Below, piece after piece: positions 7,885 through 16,674 of a DNA stretch of 64,000 nucleotides. The notes under the pieces are model-generated. The model saw only the letters and a program-made list of their open reading frames with translations, was not told the origin of the DNA and searched no databases. This DNA is from Pararhizobium sp. (GTDB lineage: Bacteria; Pseudomonadota; Alphaproteobacteria; Rhizobiales; Rhizobiaceae): contig JAURWE010000055.1 of assembly GCA_030655075.1 (NCBI GenBank), positions 186,001 through 250,000 of the forward strand, read 5' to 3'. Position numbers and translations under genes: made by a program. Positions within the stretch are counted from its first letter, which is position 1; every line of letters begins with the position of its first letter.

Positions 7885-8919
7885 ATGGAAGTGCGTGTTT
7901 CCAACATCCGCAAGGATTTCGAGCGTTTCCCTGCGCTCCACGACGTCTCTCTCGATATTCGCTCAGGCGAACTGATCGCGCTGCTCGGCCCGTCCGGCTC
8001 CGGCAAGACGACCCTGCTGCGGCTTGTCGCCGGTCTCGAAACGCCGACCGAAGGCACGATCTTCTTCGGTGACGAGGATGCGTCGAAAAAGACCGTGCAG
8101 GAGCGCAATATCGGCTTCGTGTTCCAGCATTATGCGCTGTTCCGCCATATGACGGTTCTGGAGAACGTCTCCTTCGGCCTCAAGGTTCGCCCGGCCGCCA
8201 AGCGCCCACCCTCGGCGGAAATCCGCGCCCGCGCCACCGAACTGCTGGACCTCGTGCAATTGTCCGGTCTCGAAGGCCGCTATCCGGCCCAGCTGTCCGG
8301 CGGCCAGCGGCAGCGCGTCGCGCTCGCCCGCGCCATGGCCGTCGAGCCGAACGTCCTGCTTCTGGACGAGCCCTTCGGCGCACTCGACGCTCAGGTACGC
8401 AAGGAACTGCGCCGCTGGCTGCGCGAGATCCACGACCGCACCGGCCACACGACCATTTTCGTCACCCATGACCAGGAAGAGGCGCTGGAACTTGCCGACC
8501 GCATCGTGGTCATGAGCAAGGGCCAGATCGAGCAGGTCGGCACGCCGGATGATATCTACGACAATCCGGTTTCGCCTTTCGTGTTCGGCTTCATCGGCCA
8601 GTCGAACATCCTGCCGGTCCGCGTCGCAAACGGGCAGATCTATTTCGGTGAACAGGAATTGGGCATCAGCGCTCAGGGCGAGCCCGACGGCGAAGGCTCG
8701 CTCTATTTCCGGCCGCACAATGTGCAATTGCTCGATCGCACCGATGGCTGCGTCACCGGCACGGTTGTCGCCAGCCGGCGCGTGGCAGGCACGCGCCATG
8801 TCGAACTCGATGTCGGTGGCACGCACCGGATCGAAATCGAAATACCGCCGGAGCAGGCAGCCTCCGAAGGCGGGCACATCGCCTTCCGGCCGACACGCTG
8901 GAAACTGTTTCGCAGCTAG
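7885..8919 (+). CDS. cysA: Sulfate/thiosulfate ABC transporter ATP-binding protein CysA
   Basis: A 344-aa ATPase that powers the Sbp-CysTW importer. Walker A is LLGPSGSGKTTLLR (about residues 33-46), the ABC signature LSGGQRQRVALARA (about 138), Walker B VLLLDEPFGALD (about 157), and the switch His lies in FVTHDQEEAL. A C-terminal TOBE-like regulatory domain (about 240-344) follows. It ends the sulfate operon and faces the AruI-like gene, convergent with only 12 bp between stops. Confidence 0.95.
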   Translation: MEVRVSNIRKDFERFPALHDVSLDIRSGELIALLGPSGSGKTTLLRLVAGLETPTEGTIFFGDEDASKKTVQERNIGFVFQHYALFRHMTVLENVSFGLKVRPAAKRPPSAEIRARATELLDLVQLSGLEGRYPAQLSGGQRQRVALARAMAVEPNVLLLDEPFGALDAQVRKELRRWLREIHDRTGHTTIFVTHDQEEALELADRIVVMSKGQIEQVGTPDDIYDNPVSPFVFGFIGQSNILPVRVANGQIYFGEQELGISAQGEPDGEGSLYFRPHNVQLLDRTDGCVTGTVVASRRVAGTRHVELDVGGTHRIEIEIPPEQAASEGGHIAFRPTRWKLFRS

Positions 8920-8931
8920 AGATGAACGGCT

Positions 8932-10539
8932 CTAAGCAGTCGCGCCAACCGTTCTGGTCTGGTGAATTTCGATCAGGGCCGGGCGGCGGCTGTCGCGGGC
9001 GGCCCGAAGCGCATCGGGAAGCTCGGCGATATCGGCAAGCCGCTGGCCTGCCAGCCCATAGGCTTCGGCGATCCGCAGGAAATCCGGCGCCGATGGCCGT
9101 ACGCCTTCCGGTGTGATGTTGCACTCGATCATGTAATTCTCGATTTCCTGATAGCCGTCATTGTTCCAGACGAGGAAGATGACATTGGCCCCGGCATCGG
9201 CCGCCGAGCCGATTTCCGCGATCGAAAACTGGAAGCCGCCATCGCCGACAAGGCAGACGACCGGCGTCAACGGTTCGGCAATGGCCGCGCCGATCGCCGC
9301 CGGCGGTCCATAGCCCAGCGCGCCAAAGCCTGTGGCGGCGTTGAACCAGCCGACGGGGCGATCGATCTCGCAGTAGAGATTGCCAGCATAGATGGCCTGT
9401 GTGGAATCGCCGACGATGATGCAGCCGGGCAGCGTTGCCCTGATGATGTCGAGTACGGTGATTTCGGTGCGGATTTTCGGCGTCAGATCCGCCCAGGCGG
9501 CACTGCGGGTTTTGAGCGCGCGTTCAGAGCCGTCCCTCGCCTTATGTTCGAGCAACGGCAGCAGGTCTTGCGCTGCCGCCTCGACGGTCGAGAGCAGCGA
9601 GACCGCCGCCCGCTGGCCACGCGAAAGCTGTCCTGCGTCCACATCCACCCGCACCAGATTGGCGATGATGGGGAAAGCATTGTCGACATACATGTCGTAG
9701 TCGGTCTGGCCCATCTCGGTGCCGAGCGCGATGACCAGATCGGAAGCGGCAATCAACGCGCGCACCGACGTCAGACTAGGGCTTGCCGACACATGCAGCG
9801 CATTGTTGGCGAGCATGCCGCGGGCGTTGACCGTAAGGACGACGGGCGCATCGAGCTTTTCGGCCAGGTCCGTCACCTGCGCGTCGGCCGATGCAGCGCC
9901 GCCACCGGCCAGGATGACCGGGCGTACGGCGCGATTGCAGAGATCGGCGGCTTTTGCGACTGCGTCTGCTGCAGCTCTTGGACGGTTGACAGATGCAGGC
10001 CGCAGCACCGGCGGCGCCACCGGCATGCCCATGACATCGGTGGGGATTTCGATATGGACGGGGCCTGGACGGCCTGATGTCAACACGGAAAAGGCCTGAT
10101 CGACGACATGGGCGAGATCGGCGGGATCAAGCAGCGTATGTGAATAACGCGCGAACGTCTTTATCATCGCCTGTTGATCGGGCAGCTCATGCAGGAGCCC
10201 GCGCCCATGACCGAGCGAAGAGCGGCGGTTGACGCCGGAGATAACCAGCATGGGGATGGAATCCTGTGCGGCCTGCGCCATGGCGGTGATCGTGTTGGTG
10301 AGGCCCGGGCCGGTGATGACCAGTGCCACGCCCGGCTTGCCGGACACCCGCGCGTAACCATCGGCCATGAAGCCGGCGCCCTGTTCGTGACGCGGGGTAA
10401 TGTGGCGGATGCGCGAGGCGGCAAGGCCCCTGTAAAGTTCGACCGTGTGGACACCGGGAATGCCGAAGACGACATCGACGCCGTTGACGTCGAGCAGATC
10501 GATCAGCGTTTCGCCGACTGTCTTCAAGGCCTCACTCAT
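8932..10539 (-). CDS. aruI: ThDP-dependent 5-guanidino-2-oxopentanoate decarboxylase (AruI-like)
   Basis: A 535-aa enzyme of the acetolactate synthase/pyruvate decarboxylase superfamily: Pyr domain (residues 1-170, catalytic Glu52 in RHEQGAGFMADGYAR), middle domain, and PP domain with the ThDP/Mg motif GDGGFQFSIAEIG...NND. The N-terminal FGIPGVHTVELYRGL closely recalls Pseudomonas AruI, which decarboxylates the 2-oxo acid of arginine to 4-guanidinobutanal. The neighbouring aminotransferase would make that oxo acid, which supports the call. The start at 10539 overlaps the aminotransferase stop by four bases (ATGA) with GGGAG upstream. A general acetolactate-synthase-like function cannot be excluded from sequence alone. 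Confidence 0.8.
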   Translation of the reverse strand: MSEALKTVGETLIDLLDVNGVDVVFGIPGVHTVELYRGLAASRIRHITPRHEQGAGFMADGYARVSGKPGVALVITGPGLTNTITAMAQAAQDSIPMLVISGVNRRSSLGHGRGLLHELPDQQAMIKTFARYSHTLLDPADLAHVVDQAFSVLTSGRPGPVHIEIPTDVMGMPVAPPVLRPASVNRPRAAADAVAKAADLCNRAVRPVILAGGGAASADAQVTDLAEKLDAPVVLTVNARGMLANNALHVSASPSLTSVRALIAASDLVIALGTEMGQTDYDMYVDNAFPIIANLVRVDVDAGQLSRGQRAAVSLLSTVEAAAQDLLPLLEHKARDGSERALKTRSAAWADLTPKIRTEITVLDIIRATLPGCIIVGDSTQAIYAGNLYCEIDRPVGWFNAATGFGALGYGPPAAIGAAIAEPLTPVVCLVGDGGFQFSIAEIGSAADAGANVIFLVWNNDGYQEIENYMIECNITPEGVRPSAPDFLRIAEAYGLAGQRLADIAELPDALRAARDSRRPALIEIHQTRTVGATA

Positions 10540-11726
10540 GCCCGGCGCTCCCGCTTCTGGAGGGAGCGGCCGGCCAGCGCGGCAATGCGGCGGCAAGCCT
10601 CGTCAATCGCGGCATCGGGCACCGTCAGGCTGAGACGGATGAACCCTTCCGCCTGATTGCCGAAGGACGAGCCCGGCATGACCGCCACACCTTCCTCGCG
10701 CAGCAGCGCCCAGGCGAATTCCTGGCCGCTCATGCCCGTGCCGCTGACATCGACCAGAATGAACATGCCTGCCTCTGGCGGCATGGGCGTCAGACCCGGC
10801 GCTCCGGCGAGCCCGCCTGCAATGCGGGCAGCACGGGACTTGTAAGATGCACGCATGATGGCTGCGGTCTCGAACGGCCGCGACAATGCCATCGCCGTCA
10901 TGTCTGAAATAAAGGGCTGGACGCCGAACAGCATGGTCTCGGAAACCGGCAGAAGGCGTTCGGTGAATTCGGCCGGACCGACGGCCCAGCCGCTGCGGAA
11001 ACCGGGTGCCGCATGGGACTTGGAGATCGACGAGACGACGATGGTACGCTCGGCCAGTTCAGGATCGTCAAAAGGCGAGGCGAATTGCCCGTCGAAGATC
11101 AGCTCTTCATAGACCTCGTCGCTGACGATCCACAGATCGTGGCGGCGGCAGACCTCGCCGATCTCGGCCAGTTCCTGTGCGGAGAGAACCGCGCCGGTGG
11201 GATTGTGCGGGGTATTGAGCAAAAGCACCCGGCATTCGGGCGTGATCGCGCGCTCCAGATCGGCGGCGCGCATGTGGAACCCGTTTTCCGCATGGAGCGG
11301 CACCGGGACGCGATGGGCGCCTGTCGAGCGGATCACGCCTTCATAGGTGGCGTAGAGCGGATCGCCGGCCAGCACGCCGTCTCCCGCTTCGACCAGGCCA
11401 AGCATAACCGCAAAGAGCGCTGTCTGCGTGCCGGGAAAACACATGACATTGTTGATGGTCACATCGGCGCGGCGCTTGCGGTATTTTTCCACCAGTGCGG
11501 CCAGAACCGGCGCTTCGCCGCGGCCATTGGAGTAACGGGTACGGCCGGCGTTCATGGCGCGGGTGCATTCTTCCAAAAGAGCTGCGTCCGGCGGCACGTC
11601 CGGCTCTCCGATGGTGAGCTCGATAACATCCAAGCCTTCGGCCTTCATGCGCCGCGCGGCGGCATGGACCGCCCATTTTTCCGAGCCGAGATTGACCAAA
11701 CGGTCTGTTATCGATGCGTAACGCAT
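10536..11726 (-). CDS. aruH: Class I/II PLP aminotransferase, probable arginine-pyruvate transaminase (AruH-like)
   Basis: A 396-aa fold-type I aminotransferase. Visible motifs are NTPHNPTG (substrate loop), DEVYEELIF (PLP-binding Asp/Tyr), the Schiff-base lysine in SSISKSHAAPGFRSGWAVG, and RLSLT near the C-terminus. With the downstream AruI-like decarboxylase it fits the arginine transaminase pathway: arginine + pyruvate to 5-guanidino-2-oxopentanoate + alanine. The start at 11726 is chosen for its AGGGAG ribosome site; an in-frame GTG at 11759 would overlap the TetR stop. Substrate is inferred from context, as the family covers aspartate, aromatic and other amino acids. Confidence 0.78.
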   Translation of the reverse strand: MRYASITDRLVNLGSEKWAVHAAARRMKAEGLDVIELTIGEPDVPPDAALLEECTRAMNAGRTRYSNGRGEAPVLAALVEKYRKRRADVTINNVMCFPGTQTALFAVMLGLVEAGDGVLAGDPLYATYEGVIRSTGAHRVPVPLHAENGFHMRAADLERAITPECRVLLLNTPHNPTGAVLSAQELAEIGEVCRRHDLWIVSDEVYEELIFDGQFASPFDDPELAERTIVVSSISKSHAAPGFRSGWAVGPAEFTERLLPVSETMLFGVQPFISDMTAMALSRPFETAAIMRASYKSRAARIAGGLAGAPGLTPMPPEAGMFILVDVSGTGMSGQEFAWALLREEGVAVMPGSSFGNQAEGFIRLSLTVPDAAIDEACRRIAALAGRSLQKRERRA

Positions 11727-11755
11727 GCCCACTCCCTTGTCGTAACGTCTATGGT

Positions 11756-12373
11756 TCACTCGCGGCCGAGCGGCAGGTCGATGAGCCGCTCGATCGAGAT
11801 CAGCGCGATGTCGATCAGCTCTCCGACATCGAACAGTTCACCCGCCAGACAGCCCTCCAGCCAGAGACCGTCGAGCAAGGCATTGATGGCGATCGCCAGG
11901 CGCCTGCAGCGCTCCGCCGAGGCATCCTGTCCCGCATGATCAAGATAGTCGGACAACAGGCCTTCCAGCGCATTGCGGAAACCGAGATAGCCCTCACGAT
12001 GAATTTCCGCCATGGCGGGATCGACCCGGACCTGGCTGACGAAGGACGCCCAGAGCGACAGGCTACGGCCGTTGGCGACAGGCTCCGTCAGGTTGACGAC
12101 GATGAACCGGCGCAGCCGCGTCTGGGGATCGCCGGTGACCGCCTCTGCCTTTTCCGTCATGGTCGAAATCGTCAGCCGGTAGGCCTCCTCGATCATCAGA
12201 TTCTTGGTGATGAAATAATGCCGGATCAGGCCACCGGTTACCCCTGCCCTGATGGCAATCTGCCTCACCGTTGCACCCTGAAGCCCGAAGGTGGCGATGC
12301 AATCGAGGGTCGCCTCGATCAGATCGCGCTTGCGTTCGGCCTCGGTTGCCCTGTGAAACGGACGCCGGCTCAT
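11756..12373 (-). CDS. TetR-family (BetI-like) transcriptional regulator
   Basis: A 205-aa regulator with an N-terminal TetR helix-turn-helix (RDLIEATLDCIATFGLQGATVRQIAIRAGVTGGLIRHYFITKN, residues about 15-58, given here in pieces of the family pattern) and a BetI-like ligand domain. The start at 12373 overlaps the DDAH stop as ATGA, so it is coupled to the upstream gene. Lying inside the catabolic operon, it is the obvious candidate to repress the operon and perhaps the divergent importer at 13464. The inducer may be arginine or another guanidino compound. Confidence 0.88.
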   Translation of the reverse strand: MSRRPFHRATEAERKRDLIEATLDCIATFGLQGATVRQIAIRAGVTGGLIRHYFITKNLMIEEAYRLTISTMTEKAEAVTGDPQTRLRRFIVVNLTEPVANGRSLSLWASFVSQVRVDPAMAEIHREGYLGFRNALEGLLSDYLDHAGQDASAERCRRLAIAINALLDGLWLEGCLAGELFDVGELIDIALISIERLIDLPLGRE

Positions 12374-13248
12374 GCGGCGCGCCGAAGCACAGGCCGGGTC
12401 AGGCAGGTCGGCCCACCTTCGCAGGCGATGCAAAGCGCATCGGCCTCGAACGTGGCAACCGTGCAGCCGGCTGCTTCCATGGCCGCCTTGGTCGCCGGAA
12501 AGCCATCGACCATGATCACGTTCAGCGGCTGCAGCGGCAGGACGTTGAGGCTGAGGCCGTTGCTGGCATAGAATTCATCGGCTGGCGCCTCGATCAGCCG
12601 GATGCCGCGCGCTTTTAGAAGCTGGTAGAAGGCAGCCGGCAGAAGTGGCGCGAAGACGAGCGCCAGATCGTCGGCCAGCGGGCTCATCACCGACATCAGG
12701 TGCAGGCAGGCCTCTTCCCCCTGCCAGAGCGGCAGGTCGTAGGCCAGCACCGTCACCCCATGTGGCGACAGCATGGACGTCATCTGGTCGATGCCCGACT
12801 GGTTGGTGCGCACGCCACGGCCGATCACCAGCGTTTTCGAATCGAGCCAGATGCAATCGCCACCTTCGACGGTTCCGGGTGCCTCGATGCGTCCGAGGAT
12901 CGGGATCTGGCGCTCGGTATAGGCTTTTTCATGCAGAGCCGTTTCGGCGACGCGGAGCGGTTTGCCCATCCGCAGCAGGATCGCACCATGATCCGACATC
13001 AGCGACGGGTCATGGGTGAACATCGCGTCGGCAAGGCCGTCGCCATCATCCTCCAGCCAGAGGATTTCCGCACCGGAGTTTTCAACCAGCCGGACGAATT
13101 CGGAGTATTGCGAAACGGCCCTGGCGCCATCGAATGTCGCGCCGTAGTGCCACTTGGCCGGATCGGCCGCTTTCAGGCTTTGGCCCGGCCGGCGCATCAG
13201 CACGCGCACCAGACCTGCCGACATCTCTTGCGAACCGAACCCTGTCAT
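12370..13248 (-). CDS. Dimethylarginine dimethylaminohydrolase (DDAH)-family guanidine hydrolase
   Basis: A 292-aa amidinotransferase/arginine-deiminase superfamily member. Fold residues visible are FTHDPSL (residues 77-83), EGGD (128-131), RTNQSG (147-152), the candidate catalytic His183 in CLHLMS, and the candidate nucleophile Cys282 in GGPTCLTRP close to the C-terminus, as in DDAH. These enzymes cleave the guanidino group of methylarginines (to citrulline + methylamines) or related substrates. It is the first gene of the minus-strand operon, with GGGAGTGGAG upstream of the ATG. Whether the substrate is methylarginine, arginine or a downstream guanidino acid cannot be read from the sequence. 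Confidence 0.8.
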   Translation of the reverse strand: MTGFGSQEMSAGLVRVLMRRPGQSLKAADPAKWHYGATFDGARAVSQYSEFVRLVENSGAEILWLEDDGDGLADAMFTHDPSLMSDHGAILLRMGKPLRVAETALHEKAYTERQIPILGRIEAPGTVEGGDCIWLDSKTLVIGRGVRTNQSGIDQMTSMLSPHGVTVLAYDLPLWQGEEACLHLMSVMSPLADDLALVFAPLLPAAFYQLLKARGIRLIEAPADEFYASNGLSLNVLPLQPLNVIMVDGFPATKAAMEAAGCTVATFEADALCIACEGGPTCLTRPVLRRAA

Positions 13249-13320
13249 GCTCCACTCCCGTTGGAAAATTCATCACCCGTGGCAACTGCCAAAAAATGCA
13301 GCATCCACACTATTATACGG

Positions 13321-13333
13321 TTGAATAATTCAA
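13321..13333. promoter_or_regulatory. Palindrome TTGAATAATTCAA in the divergent promoter region
   Basis: Six-base arms flank a single central base between the DDAH start (13248) and the importer ATPase start (13464). This is the only strong symmetry seen in the 215-bp divergent gap and is a reasonable operator candidate for the TetR regulator encoded nearby. No experimental or consensus support is available. Confidence 0.4.
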
Positions 13334-13463
13334 GCACAAGTGCAACGATGCATGCAATGACAATCCGTGACAGGCCAAAGATGCCGCGCGGGAAGGCCCA
13401 AAACAGGGGAACTGTTGGCATGACAGACAGAACCATCGCTGGTCCGGGCGAGGCGATTTGCCG

Positions 13464-14237
13464 ATGACGGATGCAGCCCAGGCGATCGCGGTTTCAGACC
13501 TTCACAAGCGCTTCGGGCCGTTGGAAGTCCTCAAGGGCATATCGCTGACGGCAAAGGAAGGCGACGTCATCGCCATCATCGGCGGCAGCGGCTCTGGAAA
13601 ATCCACGCTCCTTCGCTGCATCAACATGCTGGAACTGCCAAGCGCCGGCTCCATTGCCGTTCATGGCGAAACCATCGCCATGAAGAAAGACGGGCACGGC
13701 GGCCTGATGCCATCCGACCGCAAGCAGGTTCAGCGCATCCGCAGCCGGCTCGGCATGGTGTTCCAGAGTTTCAATCTCTGGCAGCACATGACCATCCTCG
13801 AAAACGTTATCGAAGCGCCGGTTCATGTTCTCGGCGTGCCGAAAGCGCAGGCGATCGACACGGCCGAGGCGCTGTTGCGCCGGGTCGGGCTTTTCGAAAA
13901 GCGCGATGCCTATCCCGCCTTCCTCTCCGGCGGCCAGCAACAGCGCGCCGCCATCGCCCGGGCGCTCGCCATCCAGCCGCTGGTGATGCTGTTCGACGAA
14001 CCGACCTCGGCGCTCGATCCGGAACTGGTCGGCGAGGTTCTCTCCGTCATCGGCGATCTCGCCAAGGAAAAGCGGACGATGATCCTCGTCACCCACGAGA
14101 TGAAGTTCGCCCGCGAGGTGGCCAACCACATCATCTTCCTGCATGGCGGCCTTGTTGAGGAACAGGGACCGCCCGACGCCATTTTCGGCGCACCGAAATC
14201 GGAACGGCTGAAGAAATTCATCAGCTCGATCCACTGA
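13464..14237 (+). CDS. Polar amino-acid ABC transporter ATP-binding protein (HisP/ArtP-like)
   Basis: A 257-aa ATPase: Walker A GGSGSGKSTLLRCINML (about residues 38-54), Q-loop in FQSFNLWQHMTILENV, signature LSGGQQQRAAIARA, Walker B VMLFDEPTSALD and switch His in LVTHEM. The RCINMLE and FNLWxHMT signatures mark the histidine/arginine/octopine importer subfamily. ATG at 13464 is preferred over the in-frame TTG at 13458 because GAGGC is suitably spaced. It opens an operon with a binding protein, two permeases and an M20 hydrolase, divergent from the DDAH-aminotransferase-decarboxylase operon. Confidence 0.93.
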   Translation: MTDAAQAIAVSDLHKRFGPLEVLKGISLTAKEGDVIAIIGGSGSGKSTLLRCINMLELPSAGSIAVHGETIAMKKDGHGGLMPSDRKQVQRIRSRLGMVFQSFNLWQHMTILENVIEAPVHVLGVPKAQAIDTAEALLRRVGLFEKRDAYPAFLSGGQQQRAAIARALAIQPLVMLFDEPTSALDPELVGEVLSVIGDLAKEKRTMILVTHEMKFAREVANHIIFLHGGLVEEQGPPDAIFGAPKSERLKKFISSIH

Positions 14238-14275
14238 CGACCTTCAATGCTCAATAAACCAAAAAGGGAACAGCA

Positions 14276-15058
14276 ATGAACACCATACTTAAAACCATCT
14301 CCATCGCACTCGCCCTCTGCCTTGCCGGCGCTGCCGGCGCCATGGCGCAAGAGGTCAAGGTCGGCTTTGCCGCCGAACCCTATCCGCCGTTCACCTCGCC
14401 GGACGCGTCCGGCAACTGGGAAGGCTGGGAAGTGGAGTTCCAGAAGGCGATCTGCGCCGAAGCCAAGCTTGATTGCGTGATCACGCCTGTGGCCTGGGAT
14501 GGAATCATTCCGGCGCTGACCTCGAAGAAGATCGACATGATCATCGGCTCGATGTCGATCACCGAAGAGCGCCTGAAGACGATCGACTTCTCCGACAAAT
14601 ATTACAACACCCCGACCGGCATCATGGGCGCCAAGGGTGTGGCGTTCGACGCAACGCCCGAGGGTCTGGCCGGCAAGACGATCGGCGTGCAGGTTTCCAC
14701 CATCCACCAGGCCTATGCGACGAAATATTTCGGCGAGGCCGGTGCGACCGTCAAGGAATACCAGACGCAGGACGAGGCCAACAACGATCTGGCCGCTGGC
14801 CGTCTGGACGCGGTTCAGGCCGACGCCATCGCGCTCGATGCGTTCCTGAAGAGTGAGCAGGGCGCTGCCTGCTGCGAAATGAAGGGCAACGTCAAGGACG
14901 ACAAGGCCATTCTGGGCGCCGGTGTCGGCGTCGGCATCCGCAAGGGTGAGGACGAGCTGAAGGGCAAGATCAACGCTGCGATCAAGGCGATCCGTGCAAA
15001 CGGCACCTATGACACGTTCTCGAAGAAGTATTTCGATTTCGACGTCTACGGCGACTGA
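14276..15058 (+). CDS. Lysine/arginine/ornithine-type periplasmic amino-acid-binding protein
   Basis: A 260-aa SBP_bac_3 protein. A signal peptide (residues 1-24, ends AMAQ) precedes EVKVGFAAEPYPPFTSPDA. The segments GWEVEFQKAICAEAKLDC, WDGIIPALTSKKIDMIIGSM and RLKTIDFSDKYYNTP are standard for cationic amino-acid binders, while VGTGIRKGEDELKGKINAAI-like text closes the C-lobe. It has a clear AGGGAA ribosome site. Cysteines at the 180s (ACCEM) are unusual but not diagnostic. Substrate is likely arginine or a guanidino derivative by context. Confidence 0.92.
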   Translation: MNTILKTISIALALCLAGAAGAMAQEVKVGFAAEPYPPFTSPDASGNWEGWEVEFQKAICAEAKLDCVITPVAWDGIIPALTSKKIDMIIGSMSITEERLKTIDFSDKYYNTPTGIMGAKGVAFDATPEGLAGKTIGVQVSTIHQAYATKYFGEAGATVKEYQTQDEANNDLAAGRLDAVQADAIALDAFLKSEQGAACCEMKGNVKDDKAILGAGVGVGIRKGEDELKGKINAAIKAIRANGTYDTFSKKYFDFDVYGD

Positions 15059-15107
15059 CCGTTCCTGTCCTTGGCCGGCGGGATGACCGCCGGCCATTCT
15101 CCAACGG

Positions 15108-15851
15108 ATGTTCCGCTCAATGGCCGCCGATCCGGGTTCGTATATCAACTGGAGCCTGCTTGCTCTCTCGCCACCCGGCTGGGGCGGCGCTCTGCTGCGT
15201 GGCTTTATGAATTCGATCCAGATCGCCGTCGGCGGCTATGGGCTCGGCCTTGTGCTGGGCGTCTGCGGTGCCTTCGGCAAACTCTACGGCGGGCCGATCC
15301 TGCGTGACCTGCTTGAGTGCTACACGACGATCGTGCGGGCGGTGCCGGAACTCGTTCTCATACTCCTTCTTTATTATGCGGGCACGGACGGTATCAATCA
15401 GCTGCTGGCCGCCATCGGCTATGGCGCCATCGATATCAGCGGGCTGGTGGCCGGCATCTTTGTCATCGGCGTCGTTCAGGGCGCCTATTCGACCGAGGTT
15501 CTGCGCGGCGCCATCAAGGCGGTTCCGGCAGGCCAGATCGAGGCGGCGCGCGCCTACGGCATGTCGCCCGTCAAGGTTACGACCCGCGTGACGCTTCCGG
15601 CCATGTTGCCCTATGCGATCCCGGGCCTCTCCAATCTCTGGCTGATCGCTACCAAGGACACGGCCCTTCTTGCCGTGGTCGGCTTCAGCGAGCTGACGCT
15701 GGTAACGCGGCAGGCGGCGGGATCGACCAAGGCCTACATTCTTTTCTTTCTGGCCGCCGGGGCGCTCTACCTGGCGCTCACCCTGGTCTCCAACGTCATT
15801 ATCGGCATCATCGAGCGGCGGTCGCGACGCGGCTTTGCGGAGTTCCGCTGA
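15108..15851 (+). CDS. Amino-acid ABC transporter permease (HisQ/ArtQ-like)
   Basis: A 247-aa inner-membrane permease of the polar amino-acid (His/Glu/Gln/Arg/opine) family. Five or so hydrophobic segments are visible, with the ABC-contact loop EAARAYGMSPVKVTTRVTLP (about residues 145-164). An in-frame ATG at 15120 is an alternative start; neither has a strong ribosome site. It lies between the binding protein and the second permease, with which it should form the heterodimeric channel. Confidence 0.9.
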   Translation: MFRSMAADPGSYINWSLLALSPPGWGGALLRGFMNSIQIAVGGYGLGLVLGVCGAFGKLYGGPILRDLLECYTTIVRAVPELVLILLLYYAGTDGINQLLAAIGYGAIDISGLVAGIFVIGVVQGAYSTEVLRGAIKAVPAGQIEAARAYGMSPVKVTTRVTLPAMLPYAIPGLSNLWLIATKDTALLAVVGFSELTLVTRQAAGSTKAYILFFLAAGALYLALTLVSNVIIGIIERRSRRGFAEFR

Positions 15852-15854
15852 CCC

Positions 15855-16673
15855 ATGGATACGATCGCGCCCCTGGCCCTCACCCCGGACGACCTGCCGA
15901 AAGCGAAAAGCTTCCTGCAGCCGCACCGGATCATATTGATCCTGATCTTTCTGGGCCTGATGGCCAGCGCCGCTATCTTCGGGCGCTGGGACTGGCTGCC
16001 GCGCTATCTGCCGCGTCTCGGCTGGGGCATTCTGACGACCATCATGATGCTGTTTTCCACGGCCATCCTCGGCTTCCTTCTGGCGGTGCCGCTGGGCCTT
16101 GTTCAGGTGACAGGCCCGTGGCCGCTGAAGAAACTTGCCGGTGCCTTCTGCACGGTCATTCGCGGCACGCCGCTCTTGCTGCAGCTCTGGCTTCTTTATT
16201 ATGGGCTCGGTTCGCTGTTTCCGCAGTTCCCGGCGATCCGGCAATCCTTTCTCTGGCCCTATCTGCGCGAAGCGTGGCCCTATGGCGTCGCAGCCCTGAC
16301 GATTTCCTTTGCGGCCTATGAGGGTGAAGTCATGCGCGGTGCCTTTGCCGGCGTGCCGCCGGGCGAGCTTGAAGCCGGCCGTGCCTATGGCATGAGCCGC
16401 TGGACCGTTTTTCGCCGCATCTGGCTGCCGCGCGCCATTCACCGGGCGCTTCCGACGCTGAACGGAGAGACCGTACTTCAGCTGAAAGCAACGCCGCTGG
16501 TGGCGACCATCACCGTCGTCGATGTCTATGCCATCATTTCAAAAGTGCGGCAGGATACGTTGATCGTCTACGAACCGCTGCTGCTGCTGGCGCTGATCTA
16601 TCTCTGCCTGACCGGCCTTCTGGTTTTCGCGTTCAAGAAATTCGAAGATCGTATTCCAACCCGCGGTGCCTGA
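15855..16673 (+). CDS. Amino-acid ABC transporter permease (HisM/ArtM-like)
   Basis: A 272-aa permease with the same family layout as the preceding one and the EAA-type loop EAGRAYGMSRWTVFRRIWLP. The segments VIRGTPLLLQLWLLYYGLG and YEGEVMRGAFAGVPPGE are the conserved ones for this family. Its start follows the previous stop by three bases, and GGAG in the end of the previous gene can act as its ribosome site. The M20 gene starts two bases after its stop codon (TGAC-ATG). Confidence 0.92.
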   Translation: MDTIAPLALTPDDLPKAKSFLQPHRIILILIFLGLMASAAIFGRWDWLPRYLPRLGWGILTTIMMLFSTAILGFLLAVPLGLVQVTGPWPLKKLAGAFCTVIRGTPLLLQLWLLYYGLGSLFPQFPAIRQSFLWPYLREAWPYGVAALTISFAAYEGEVMRGAFAGVPPGELEAGRAYGMSRWTVFRRIWLPRAIHRALPTLNGETVLQLKATPLVATITVVDVYAIISKVRQDTLIVYEPLLLLALIYLCLTGLLVFAFKKFEDRIPTRGA

Positions 16674-16674
16674 C

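Noticed and set aside
8913..8945. Bidirectional terminator between cysA and the AruI-like gene
   Set aside because: The complementary arms are imperfect and no T-run follows on either strand.
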